Source of the DNA: an uncultured Maribacter sp.
Lineage (GTDB): Bacteria; Bacteroidota; Bacteroidia; Flavobacteriales; Flavobacteriaceae
NCBI RefSeq assembly: GCF_947496775.1
Contig: NZ_CANMDU010000001.1
Coordinates: 868,001-932,000, forward strand
DNA length: 64,000 nt
Direction of reading: 5' to 3'
The notes under the pieces were generated by a model that was not told the DNA's origin, made no database searches, and was given only the letters and a program-made list of their open reading frames with translations. The position numbers were made by a program, and so were the translations under genes. Shown here one piece after another: positions 9,308 through 17,005 of the stretch (positions are counted from its first letter, which is position 1; each line of letters begins with the position of its first letter).

Positions 9308-10915
9308 TTAAGATTCATTTGTTCTTCTAGTGTTCAACTCTAACGTAATTTCATCTAACTTTTTTTGAGTTAATGGATAAAAAGTCATTAATACTGCCGC
9401 AATAGCAGCTATAATAGACGGCACCCAACTCATTAACATTACAATACCAGGAATAGCCCCTTTTATCGCCGCAGTATCTTGTCCGTTATAATGAAAACTT
9501 GCTAGTACTAAACCTATAATTGCTCCGGCAATACCACCGCCAAATTTGGTAGCAAAAGAACCCGCAGAATAAATTAATCCCGTGGCTCGTCGGCCATTTT
9601 TAAACTCGGAGTAATCTGCCGCGTCTCCTAACATTACAAAAAACAAAGTAGGGAATATAGCCGAGGCAAATTCCGATAATATACCTATTATAAAAATGCC
9701 ACTAATATCCTCTGGGCTACAAAAAACAAGTAACGCATTTACAATTCCAGAAAACAATAATGCGTAAATAAACAAATTACGCTTTCCTAATTTTTTTCCT
9801 AATGGCGCAGTAATCATTGCTCCTGCAATAGACGCCAACATTAAACCAACCATAAAGCTAGCCGCCAATAATTGATTATTTAAGTAGTGTGTAAAATAGA
9901 TAACAACAATCCCTTGTTTAATGGAGTTATACACATTAAACAACAAACCAATTACTAACAATATAACCCAGGGTTTATTTGCTACTAAATCTTTAAGATC
10001 CTGTTTTAAATTACTTTTTTGCGTTTTTGGCGGTAATATTCTCTCCTTTGTAGAGTAAAACGTGATAAACATAAAGAGTACTAAAAAAGCAGACATTAAA
10101 TACATAGAATTACTATATCCTTTTTGCTGATTTATAAGGGATAATTTATCTTCCGTAATCTCTTTTTCTCCTGAAACTATAAAAGCGTATTCCTTTTCCG
10201 CTTCCATGGAAAAACTCTTCCCAATAGTAGGGCTATTATCATCGGAATCCGAAGCTAAGGTTTCCCAAACAAAAGTGGCAATACCGTCTTTAGTTTTTAT
10301 GTTAGCATTTTCAACATCTTTGGATGCCGTTACCTCAACTCTATATTTTTTATTTTCTAATTGATTAATATTAATTTTTGGCTCTATATTCCCAAAATAG
10401 GCTACCAAAAAAAGTAATGCTCCTTGCACCAGCATTCCCCCTCCAAAGGCGCCAACCATTCGGTAAGAACCAATACTTGTTCTCTCTTTGTCGTTTCCTG
10501 TCATTACCCCCATAAGAGCTCCATAGGGTATATTATTTGCGGTATAAATTAATGTAAAAAGGATATAGGTAATATAGGCATACACTACTTTGCCCGTACT
10601 ACTAAGCTCTGGCCCTGTAAATAACAAAGAGAGTATTACGCCTAATGGAATAGCCGTCCATAAAACCCAAGGTCTAAACTTTCCGTATTTAGAGGTAGTT
10701 CTGTCCCCTATTATACCCATAGCAATATCGCTAACACCATCGCTAAACCTAGCAACCAACATAAGCATTCCTACGGTTGCAGGGTGTAATCCAAAAACAT
10801 CGGTATAGAAAATAAATAAAAAAGCAGCAACACCTCGCCAAGCAATATTAGCAGCTCCATCTCCAAAAGCATATCCAATTTTTTCTTTGATGGATACTTT
10901 ATTAGAATCTAACAT
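9308..10915 (-). CDS. GPH/MelB-type sugar:cation symporter with periplasmic insert
   Basis: Inner-membrane sugar carrier of the glycoside-pentoside-hexuronide family, about 535 residues. Family features: KIGYAFGDGAANIAW at the N-terminus, ARFSDGVSDIAMG, GKFRPWVLW and NNIPYGALMG. Between predicted TM5 and TM6 (about residues 178-270) is a hydrophilic, beta-rich insert of about 90 residues (from GNIEPKININQ to NQQKGYSN) where MelB has a short loop; by MelB topology it faces the periplasm. The ATG at 10915 is preferred because the upstream TTG lies inside a consensus -7 box. Likely cotranscribed with the GH1 gene. Confidence 0.9.
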   Translation of the reverse strand: MLDSNKVSIKEKIGYAFGDGAANIAWRGVAAFLFIFYTDVFGLHPATVGMLMLVARFSDGVSDIAMGIIGDRTTSKYGKFRPWVLWTAIPLGVILSLLFTGPELSSTGKVVYAYITYILFTLIYTANNIPYGALMGVMTGNDKERTSIGSYRMVGAFGGGMLVQGALLFLVAYFGNIEPKININQLENKKYRVEVTASKDVENANIKTKDGIATFVWETLASDSDDNSPTIGKSFSMEAEKEYAFIVSGEKEITEDKLSLINQQKGYSNSMYLMSAFLVLFMFITFYSTKERILPPKTQKSNLKQDLKDLVANKPWVILLVIGLLFNVYNSIKQGIVVIYFTHYLNNQLLAASFMVGLMLASIAGAMITAPLGKKLGKRNLFIYALLFSGIVNALLVFCSPEDISGIFIIGILSEFASAIFPTLFFVMLGDAADYSEFKNGRRATGLIYSAGSFATKFGGGIAGAIIGLVLASFHYNGQDTAAIKGAIPGIVMLMSWVPSIIAAIAAVLMTFYPLTQKKLDEITLELNTRRTNES

Positions 10916-10924
10916 AGTACATAC

Positions 10925-10947
10925 GGGTTTTAACAAACCCAAAATTA
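10925..10947 (-). promoter_or_regulatory. Promoter and inverted repeat upstream of the symporter-GH1 unit
   Basis: On the minus strand a -7 box, TAATTTTG (10940-10947), is followed at once by a 6-bp inverted repeat (GGGTTT at 10925-10930, AAACCC at 10935-10940, 4-bp spacer). The repeat covers the expected transcription start, so it could be an operator or a leader hairpin. Its binding protein is unknown. Confidence 0.5.
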
Positions 10948-11049
10948 GGCTTCAAAACAGAAGTATTTTGATACTATTTTGCCTTTTTTACAAAGTATTA
11001 ACCAATATATTATAGAAAATTAAAAACAAGATATCCCAAACATTAAAAT

Positions 11050-11083
11050 GAAGTATGCTAATAAAAAAGGAATTGCATACTTC
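11050..11083 (-). terminator. Terminator hairpin after the 11.1-12.0 kb gene
   Basis: A perfect 9-bp stem, GAAGTATGC (11050-11058) with GCATACTTC (11075-11083), starts 5 bp beyond the stop codon. The T-tract on the minus strand is short, so efficiency is uncertain. Confidence 0.6.
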
Positions 11084-11088
11084 CTTTC

Positions 11089-12039
11089 TTATTTATTTAC
11101 ACTAATACTTACTGCTTCGCAGCTCTTTAAATCGGAATTTAAAATAATATCTTCTGTTGTAGTAGTACCATCCGTAATTTTTAAAGAAACGGTATTAGGA
11201 GGAGCACTCCCTAAATTATGAGCATATAAAAACAAGTCGTTCTTTTTACTAGGATCTATTTTAATTTTAATTTCCTTCTTCCAGTACGTTAAATAGTATT
11301 TAGTTAATACAGGTTCTCCATTTAAATAAATAGAAACTATATCACCGTCTTGTCTACCATGATCCCAGATATATACACTAATCTCTGTGCCATCAAAAGC
11401 TAATTCTTTTACATAACTTATATTTCTACCCACAAATTCTTCTCTAAGTTTAGGAGGTTGTGGTACTGCCTTTTTGGTTTCTTCAACAGGTACGGGTTCG
11501 GGTTTAACTTTATTACTTGCTGTTGCTTGTTTTCTTGCTTTCCTCTTTTCTTTTTTTAATCTTCTTTTCTCTCTCTTCGTTAATGTTTCCTTGACTGGCA
11601 CCGATTGTGCTATAGCAGTTTGTGTTGCTACAGATGGCGGTGTTTTAGCTTCCTTTTCTATAGAAAAAAATGGCGTTACAAATTTGGCTATACTATACTT
11701 ATCGTCCGGAAATAACTCTATTCCCATTACCTGATAATGATTGCCCGCACCTATGTTTTTTGCTAATTTTATGTCCGTCGCTATACCAGTATTAGGAAAA
11801 ATACCTAACTCCTGCGCTACCATTTCATCACGAACTAAGAAAAAGCGTATGTTTTTCTCTTCTCCAATATTATCTGTAGACCACTCTAAAGTAATCGTCT
11901 TAGGAAGTTGCCAAACTGTATGTACAGCAGGGCTGATAATATTTAATACTGATTTTTCCTGGCCATATAGAGTAGTACAAAACACGGAAACGGTAACCAA
12001 CAAAAAGAAACAATAGAGGGAATATAATTTATTTGTCAT
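11089..12039 (-). CDS. Secreted protein of unknown function
   Basis: 316 residues. An N-terminal signal peptide (hydrophobic 8-24, ending near LYGQ) is followed by an Ig-like beta segment (about 30-125; VWQLPKTITLEWSTDN resembles Kre9/KNH-type domains). Next comes a highly charged Lys/Arg-rich linker (about 150-195) and a second beta domain (about 205-305) with YVKELAFDGTEISVYIWDHG and LFLYAHNLGSAPPNTVSL. The second domain resembles a conserved module of unknown role in flavobacterial exported proteins. No enzyme motif is seen. It is monocistronic, with 596 bp of gene-free sequence upstream. Confidence 0.75.
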   Translation of the reverse strand: MTNKLYSLYCFFLLVTVSVFCTTLYGQEKSVLNIISPAVHTVWQLPKTITLEWSTDNIGEEKNIRFFLVRDEMVAQELGIFPNTGIATDIKLAKNIGAGNHYQVMGIELFPDDKYSIAKFVTPFFSIEKEAKTPPSVATQTAIAQSVPVKETLTKREKRRLKKEKRKARKQATASNKVKPEPVPVEETKKAVPQPPKLREEFVGRNISYVKELAFDGTEISVYIWDHGRQDGDIVSIYLNGEPVLTKYYLTYWKKEIKIKIDPSKKNDLFLYAHNLGSAPPNTVSLKITDGTTTTEDIILNSDLKSCEAVSISVNK

Positions 12040-12635
12040 GAATACTAAAAACTAAATCTTTTTTTTATAAAGATAATAATGTTAAAGTGTGATAACGATT
12101 TTTATAGCTAAATGTTTGATATAGCATAAATTATTTACCCTCTCCCATCCATTATGATAGGTTTTTAGATGCATTTTAGTTTTATAATTATTCCCATTTA
12201 CGGCTTATTTTAAACTTTATGAATAGTATATCCTAAACAATTAAAGACACTACGTCTTACCCATTTAGAATGCAAGAAAAACAAAAAACACCCCCAGAAG
12301 ATGTCGCCAAAAGGGGGTGCCTACCTGATACTATACTTAATATACCGTTAGTACTCAAAATAATAGAATATGTAACAATTTTTGGCTTTCCCGCTTAAAA
12401 GCTATTTCGAAAATAGAAAAAGCTTACTTTCATAGTTACAACATTAAAAAGTAGTACATTGAGAATACTAGAATAGTTAACTACAACGTTCCCAATAATA
12501 AAGAGGTATAAAATTATACTGATGGAATTTTTCTAATCACTAAAAAAACTAGCTTTGACATAATTAAACAGCACTACTTTTTTAAGGCAAAAAATCTCCC
12601 GTATACATTTTATGATAATTAAAATAATGTTATAA
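12040..12635. other. Gene-free stretch
   Basis: 596 bp between divergent genes. No convincing ORF is seen on either strand. The only clear structure is the minus-strand terminator hairpin at 12289-12319, which has no visible gene to end. Confidence 0.6.
12289..12319 (-). terminator. Orphan intrinsic terminator
   Basis: A GC-rich 7-bp stem, CACCCCC (12289-12295) with GGGGGTG (12313-12319), and a 17-nt loop. On the minus strand it is followed by a TTTTTTGTTTTT tract, a textbook terminator. No minus-strand gene lies upstream of it before the plus-strand gene at 12636, so a small RNA from about 12.6 to 12.29 kb is possible. Confidence 0.65.
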
Positions 12636-13736
12636 GTGATTATTTTTATTTACTTCCTCAGTTTTCTTCAAGGATTAATTTTTGCCCTGATTCTTTTGTT
12701 TTCTAAATCGTACAAAAGTTCTATAAATAAGTATTTAGCATATACCATATTAATTATTAGCTTTTTAGGTCTAATGAATGGTATAGACACTCAAATTGGG
12801 GATTCTTATTATTTTCTCTTTGAATTAGTAGATCAAATACCCTTAGAGACGCTTTTTCCTGCAACATTTTTAAATTTCATTTCTTTAAAAACAAATTCAA
12901 AATTATGTAAAGAAAAACACGCATATCTGTATATACCATTTTATTTGTTTACCATTACAAATATCCTCCTCATAACACTGGATGCTATATTTTATAAAAA
13001 TAACTCTGAACTACCTTTTCTTATTTATGTTTTATTAGAAATTCCATTTTATTTTAGTTTACTATATTCCTTTACGACATGCGTTTTAAATTTTGTTCTA
13101 ATTAATAGTGCTAACCATTTAAGAACAGAAAATAAAAAATGGTTAAAGTATTTAGCAACTATATATTTTGCTCCAATTTTAATATGGCTATTTTCTGAAA
13201 TCTATGAAATGTTTAACGATACCGAACCCATTTATCTAGAATATTGTCTTTGGGTTGGGGTAACAACATTCTTTTATTGGATTAGTTACAAAGGACTAAT
13301 TCGATTTAGATTATTGGAAGACCGGCATGAGATAACTCAAGTTATACACTCTATCTTATCCAAAGAAAAAAGAGAAATTAATAAAGATATTTCTAATTCT
13401 CATTTTCAAAAACTTGAAGCATTAATGCAAAAGGAACATGCCTATTTAGATTCTAATTTAAGCCGAGAAAATATAGCGAACCAAATAGGAATAAGCCCAG
13501 GGTACTTGTCTAAAATTGTCAGTAGTATTACTAATGATAATTTTTCGGAATACATAAATGCCTATAGAGTAAATGCCGTAAAAAATATGATTAAAAACCC
13601 TGATTTTAATCAGTATAGTCTATTAGCCATTGGTTACGAGTCTGGTTTCTCTTCTAAAACTGGATTTTATAATGCTTTTAAAAAACATACTGGCGTTACT
13701 CCAAATACATATAAGACAACCTGCAATAGGTCTTAA
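12636..13736 (+). CDS. Membrane-anchored AraC-family regulator
   Basis: 366 residues. The N-terminal half has six or seven predicted membrane helices (about 3-22, 33-50, 80-105, 120-150, 165-190, 200-220). A linker leads to a C-terminal AraC-type double helix-turn-helix (about 265-360; LSRENIANQIGISPGYLSKIV and YSLLAIGYESGFSSKTGFYNAF). This 7TM-AraC layout is common in Flavobacteriia and suggests a membrane-sensed signal. The start is GTG: an in-frame ATG 9 bp upstream runs straight into a stop. Regulated genes are unknown; the PAP2 gene 72 bp downstream is a candidate. Confidence 0.85.
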   Translation: MIIFIYFLSFLQGLIFALILLFSKSYKSSINKYLAYTILIISFLGLMNGIDTQIGDSYYFLFELVDQIPLETLFPATFLNFISLKTNSKLCKEKHAYLYIPFYLFTITNILLITLDAIFYKNNSELPFLIYVLLEIPFYFSLLYSFTTCVLNFVLINSANHLRTENKKWLKYLATIYFAPILIWLFSEIYEMFNDTEPIYLEYCLWVGVTTFFYWISYKGLIRFRLLEDRHEITQVIHSILSKEKREINKDISNSHFQKLEALMQKEHAYLDSNLSRENIANQIGISPGYLSKIVSSITNDNFSEYINAYRVNAVKNMIKNPDFNQYSLLAIGYESGFSSKTGFYNAFKKHTGVTPNTYKTTCNRS

Positions 13737-13808
13737 TATCTCCACAATTCACATTTAAGGACTTTCATTTTTTTCACTACCAATAGGTTTGCTGAAAAAG
13801 TTTCTATA

Positions 13809-14351
13809 ATGAAAATGAGAGTTCTATTTTTTACGACAATGCTGTTTCTAATCACTAAATTAAGTTATGCACAAAAAGACGTTTATGAAAAATCAGGAGA
13901 CATTTTACAAATCGCATTACCTTCCCTGGCTTTTACTTCTACCTTAATTTGGAATGATGGCTCTAAACCCATTTTACAATTTGTAAATACAATGGGGACC
14001 TCGGTATTGCTAACCCATAGTTTAAAAAGGATAATAGATAAAGAAAGGCCTAATGGTGGTCGCTATGGTTTTCCTTCTGGGCATACCTCTTCTGCTTTTA
14101 CTGGTGCAGCATTTATACAAAGAAGATATGGGTGGAAACTTGGAATTCCTTCTTATATTATAGCTAGTTATGTAGGGTGGACAAGAATCCATGCAAATGC
14201 ACACGATACATGGGATGTAATAGGAGGCGCTACAATTGGCATAGTTAGCTCTTACCTATTTACAAAACCTTTTAAAAAAGAAGATGTAAAACTCTCTCTC
14301 TTAAACGCTAATACTAAAGGCTTTTCAATAGGGCTCACTTACAAGTTTTAG
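13809..14351 (+). CDS. PAP2-family phosphatase, exported
   Basis: 180 residues with a signal peptide (about 1-22, ending near YAQ). All three acid-phosphatase motifs are visible: KRIIDKERP (73-81), PSGHTSSAF (89-97) and the His-containing third motif in TRIHANAHDTWDVIGG. The short C-terminus ends in a strand finishing with Phe. Likely dephosphorylates a lipid-linked or phospholipid substrate on the periplasmic side. A second, longer PAP2 protein is encoded at 57818-58657. Confidence 0.9.
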   Translation: MKMRVLFFTTMLFLITKLSYAQKDVYEKSGDILQIALPSLAFTSTLIWNDGSKPILQFVNTMGTSVLLTHSLKRIIDKERPNGGRYGFPSGHTSSAFTGAAFIQRRYGWKLGIPSYIIASYVGWTRIHANAHDTWDVIGGATIGIVSSYLFTKPFKKEDVKLSLLNANTKGFSIGLTYKF

Positions 14352-14771
14352 AAATACTAAGTTCAATAATTGTATGTAATTCAGAACAAAACTTTTAACA
14401 GATAATCTCTATATTTCATTTCGTGCAATTAGCGACGATTTAATCCTGAAACCTGAACTTTAAAAAATGCACGTTTCTAGTGCTACAATCCATTATATTT
14501 TCTTGTCCCATTTGGTATATACAATACAAATGAGAACGTTACTACCCTATGTTATACTCTTTAAAATACAGTAATTATCGATAAAATGCATATCCCTTTT
14601 GGCGCACTTCATATTTTAACCGTTAGTTGGTGTTTGCTTAATACTAACTAACACTATAGGTAACGATACATTTCAACATAGTGTGTTAAAAACTATGTGG
14701 TTATATTGCCAATTTTCAATTACAAAGAATGTAGCTTTAGTATTACTTTTAAGTAAAATTTTTTGATAAAA
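14352..14771. other. Gene-free stretch, left edge of the accessory island
   Basis: 420 bp between the PAP2 and DUF3800 genes. No ORF is supported. Most of it is one copy (copy A) of a dispersed repeat, listed separately at 14469-14705. Confidence 0.6.
14469..14705 (+). repeat. Island repeat, copy A
   Basis: Begins with a hairpin, GCAC-N7-GTGC (14469-14483), and continues to a 24-bp block at 14498-14521 that is identical to 18813-18836 in copy C; in both copies the block starts 29 bp after the hairpin begins. Later blocks match copy B: CTCTTTAAAATACAGTA near 14557, TTTTAACCGTTAG near 14614, and ACATTTCAACATAGTGTG near 14668. A 7-bp inverted repeat, GTTAGTT/AACTAAC (14622-14628, 14646-14652), is also present. 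It lies directly upstream of the DUF3800 gene in the same orientation as copy B. Confidence 0.75.
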
Positions 14772-15932
14772 ATGAGTAGAAAAATAGGGTTTATAGATGA
14801 GTCGGGAGATAAAAGTATTCACTTTGAAAAAAAAGGTGTAACAACCTTTTTTATAGTAACAGCAATAATTGTAAATGAAAGTAATGTTAATAAAGTTCGA
14901 AAAGGTTTTTTAGAAATTGCCCGAAAGTACACACAAGCACCAGAAATAAAATCAAATTCCAAAACTTTTAAAAATATTGATAAAAGAATAAAATTTTTAA
15001 AAGCAATTTCTAGTCTAGATTTTCGAATTTATAGTGTAATCGTAGATAAAAGAAAAGTTTTTGAAAATAGTGGTTTACAATTTAGAGATAGTTTTTACAA
15101 ATATGTCAATGGATTACTAGATCACGAACTTTATGATTACTACCCTTATCTAAAACTTATTTCTGACAATCACGGAACAGATAAATTTATGAATGAATTT
15201 ATAAATTACGTGGAAAAAAATCATAACCAAACAGAACTTTTCCGAGGTCCAGAATTTAAATTTAGTGATAGCGTAGATGAGCCATTAATTCAATTAGCTG
15301 ATTTTATTGCAGGTAGTATAGCAAGATGTTATGAACCGAATAAAATAGAATTAAGGAGTCCAGAAGTACTTCAAATTTTAGACAAACATATTTTACATCT
15401 CAGAGAATGGCCAGAAAGCCCTCCTAAACTCATTAAAAATATTGAAGTTGGAGATGAAAAATATGATAAAGAAATGGTTAATTTTATTTTTTTTAAAATC
15501 GAAGAATTTATAAATGCCAACCAAGAGAGAGCTGAAATAGAAATTAAAAATCAAATTATTTGTTTAAACTATTTGATTTATAGGTTTAAAAAAAATCCAT
15601 ATGAGTATGTGTTTTCAGATGAAATTATTGATAGAATAAAAGTAAGGGATGTGCTTTTAACCAAAAGGCAATTTGGAAGAGATGTAATCAGTAATCTCAG
15701 AAGTAACAAAATATTAATTGTAAGTTCTCAAAGTGGTTATAAAATACCTTGTAGCAAAGCTGATATCATAAAGTTTTACAATAATTATACTTCTAAAATA
15801 ATCCCAATGATTGAAACTTTAGGAAAAGCAGATATTGTTATTAAAAATGCTACTTCTGGTAAAATAAATTTACTTCTTGACGATGATTTTGAATTACTAA
15901 AAGATTTAATAAAAACTGTGTCGAGTAAATAA
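14772..15932 (+). CDS. DUF3800 protein, predicted RNase H-fold nuclease with C-terminal extension
   Basis: 386 residues. The N-terminal ~230 form a DUF3800 domain: FIDESGD (D9, E10, S11), VIVDKRKVF (D92), LISDNHG (D132) and QLADFIAG (D177) supply the acidic set expected of an RNase H-like metal site. The remaining ~150 residues are a Lys/Ile-rich extension I do not recognise; part may be a winged helix (VLLTKRQFGRDVISNLRSNK). DUF3800 genes often sit in mobile or defence regions; activity here is inferred. The ATG is preferred over the TTG nine bases upstream. The gene is bracketed by diverged direct repeats, like a cassette, and is AT-rich. Confidence 0.8.
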   Translation: MSRKIGFIDESGDKSIHFEKKGVTTFFIVTAIIVNESNVNKVRKGFLEIARKYTQAPEIKSNSKTFKNIDKRIKFLKAISSLDFRIYSVIVDKRKVFENSGLQFRDSFYKYVNGLLDHELYDYYPYLKLISDNHGTDKFMNEFINYVEKNHNQTELFRGPEFKFSDSVDEPLIQLADFIAGSIARCYEPNKIELRSPEVLQILDKHILHLREWPESPPKLIKNIEVGDEKYDKEMVNFIFFKIEEFINANQERAEIEIKNQIICLNYLIYRFKKNPYEYVFSDEIIDRIKVRDVLLTKRQFGRDVISNLRSNKILIVSSQSGYKIPCSKADIIKFYNNYTSKIIPMIETLGKADIVIKNATSGKINLLLDDDFELLKDLIKTVSSK

Positions 15933-15973
15933 AATAAATATTTATATAGTCTTAACCTATAAAATTCCCCTAC

Positions 15974-16226
15974 CCCATTTGGTATATAGATGCCCCATCT
16001 ATGGTATCTATATACATGTTGGGACAAGATTAAAAAACCATTTTTACTGAATGCTTCACACTCTCTTTAAAACACAGTATTCATCGATGAAATACACTTT
16101 TTTGACTAAAATACTTCTTATTCTAACCGTTAGCTTATATTTTACCCGAAATAATAGAACTCTCTAACACACTGTAAACATTATCTATTTACCTACATTT
16201 CAACATTTTGTGTTAAAAACTTTGTG
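15974..16226 (+). repeat. Island repeat, copy B, with palindromic core
   Basis: The first 56 bp fold into a long imperfect hairpin: the arms GTATATAGAT (15982-15991) and ATCTATATAC (16006-16015) pair perfectly, and CCCA/TGGG pair outside them. It ends in TTGGGACAAGA (16019-16029), the complement of the TCTTGTCCCA found in copies A and C, so the ancestral unit was a palindrome bounded by TCTTGTCCCA. Downstream blocks match copy A: CTCTTTAAAACACAGTA, TTCTAACCGTTAG, and ACATTTCAACATTTTGTG at 16195. Confidence 0.75.
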
Positions 16227-16276
16227 ATTATTATCGACTTCAGATCGATTCTACCTGATTATTATTTTTACCTTTG
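16225..16276 (+). promoter_or_regulatory. Predicted promoter and operator of the first RHH gene
   Basis: The -7 box TACCTTTG (16269-16276) lies 27 bp before the ATG. Upstream, the 10-mer TGATTATTAT occurs twice (16225-16234 and 16256-16265), 31 bp apart, about three helical turns. The 4-bp inverted repeat TCGA-N7-TCGA lies between them. This suits an autoregulatory RHH operator, but that is an inference. Confidence 0.5.
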
Positions 16277-16303
16277 TTTAAAATCATTCTAAATAGTGGA
16301 ATT

Positions 16304-16444
16304 ATGGAAAATAATGTAAAAATTAAGACGGTCAGGTTGCGTCCAGAAGTGATTGAAAAAATACAAAGGTTAGCAGACAAAGACAATAGGTCATTCTCTA
16401 ATAAAGTAGATACGATACTAGACAAGTACGAAGAAGAAGTTTAA
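16304..16444 (+). CDS. Ribbon-helix-helix mini-protein (46 aa)
   Basis: Encodes 46 residues with an Arc/CopG-type ribbon-helix-helix: strand VKIKTVRLRP (5-14), helix 1 EVIEKIQRLADK (15-26), turn DNRSFSN, helix 2 KVDTILDKYEEE (34-45). Such dimers bind DNA through the strand. It is clearly related to the 52-residue protein encoded at 18219-18377 (shared KT[VI]R, RLA, NR[SN]FSN and T[VI]L). A -7 box and direct repeats lie upstream and a perfect 10-bp hairpin follows the stop. It could be an antitoxin, a plasmid-type repressor or an island regulator; no toxin gene is adjacent. Confidence 0.8.
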   Translation: MENNVKIKTVRLRPEVIEKIQRLADKDNRSFSNKVDTILDKYEEEV

Positions 16445-16453
16445 GGAATTAAA

Positions 16454-16479
16454 AAAGGACATACACCAATATGTCCTTT
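16454..16479 (+). terminator. Hairpin after the RHH gene
   Basis: A perfect 10-bp stem, AAAGGACATA (16454-16463) with TATGTCCTTT (16470-16479), and a 6-nt loop, 9 bp after the stop codon. The trailing sequence is only weakly T-rich, so it may be a weak terminator or an RNA-stabilising hairpin. Confidence 0.55.
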
Positions 16480-16492
16480 GATTTAATCGGTA

Positions 16493-16858
16493 GGATGGCT
16501 CGAGGTTCATCCATTTTGTTTAACCCTAATATAAATGCGAGATGGCAAGAGTTATTAGAATTAGACCCGTAAGGGTCACAGTTACCACAAGGGTAAGAGT
16601 TACGACAACCGTTAGACGGGTAAAGTAACTAAAAAAATCTAGGGGATAAAGTCGGTTTCATTTGCCGAAAAAACGGGTCTCATTAGCCCGACCTAATCGA
16701 GTTATAATAAACTCAACTCTAGATTTAATTTAAACCAAGCGACTCCCATCATTAGGGATTAGCTAGACTGAATTTTTAAAAGTGTGCCGTCTTCCATTCG
16801 GATAGGGCTTTTAAAGAAACGGTCGATAAGGGGGCTGCTCTCAAGGGTACGCCCTCTT
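16493..16858 (+). ncRNA. Candidate structured non-coding RNA (unassigned class)
   Basis: Hairpins occur one after another: GGATG/CATCC (16493-16512); GACCC-GTAA-GGGTC with a GNRA tetraloop (16564-16577); TTACC/GGTAA (16582-16596); CCGT/ACGG (16609-16619) inside AGTTAC/GTAACT (16598-16630); an 8-bp helix extendable to 10 (16635-16642 with 719-726) closing a junction of three hairpins at 16652-16668, 16674-16690 and 16699-16714; TCCC/GGGA (16744-16758); an 8-bp helix (16775-16782 with 808-815); and AAGGGGGC/GCCCTCTT (16828-16858). Two neighbouring hairpins share 4-bp stems and near-identical 9-nt loops, TTTCATTTG and TCTCATTAG; a third has ATCATTA. I recognise no known family. Strand is assumed from the RHH gene. 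Confidence 0.5.
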
Positions 16859-16978
16859 ATTCATTACAAATGTATAAATATTATGAATCGGATCCAAAAT
16901 TTTATAAGTTAAATTTTTATAATTTATTGTTTAGTAAAGATTTATATATAAATATTAGGTAGTTAGTGGGACAAAATG

Positions 16979-16986
16979 TATATTTG
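16979..16986 (+). promoter_or_regulatory. Predicted -7 box of the transposase
   Basis: TATATTTG, a perfect TAnnTTTG match, 19 bp before the transposase ATG. It overlaps the sequence GGGACAAAATG, which resembles the ends of the island repeats and may be part of the left end of the insertion sequence. Confidence 0.5.
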
Positions 16987-17005
16987 ATTATCTAAATAAA
17001 ACACC

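Larger units (their letters stand above)
15933..16303. other. Gene-free stretch between DUF3800 and the first RHH gene
   Basis: 371 bp with no supported ORF. It contains repeat copy B (15974-16226) and the promoter region of the mini-gene at 16304. Confidence 0.6.
16445..17005. other. Gene-free stretch with structured block
   Basis: 561 bp without a supported ORF on either strand. The first ~415 bp are hairpin-rich and visibly higher in GC than the flanks (see 16493-16858); the last ~145 bp are AT-rich and hold the transposase promoter. Confidence 0.65.

Noticed and set aside
14614-14652. Integron-type attC site suggested by AACCGTTAG and the GTTAGTT/AACTAAC repeat
   Set aside because: The paired R''/L'' and R'/L' boxes and the central bulge pattern cannot be drawn, and no integrase is present; kept only as a repeat.
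16493-16858. Group II intron, RNase P RNA, tmRNA or IscB-type guide RNA
   Set aside because: No domain V-like hairpin, no conserved RNase P or tmRNA motifs, and no reverse transcriptase or IscB gene is nearby.
16304-16858. Type III toxin-antitoxin system (RNA antitoxin next to a small protein)
   Set aside because: The RNA is not made of tandem near-identical repeats and the protein is an RHH DNA-binder, not a ToxN-type nuclease.
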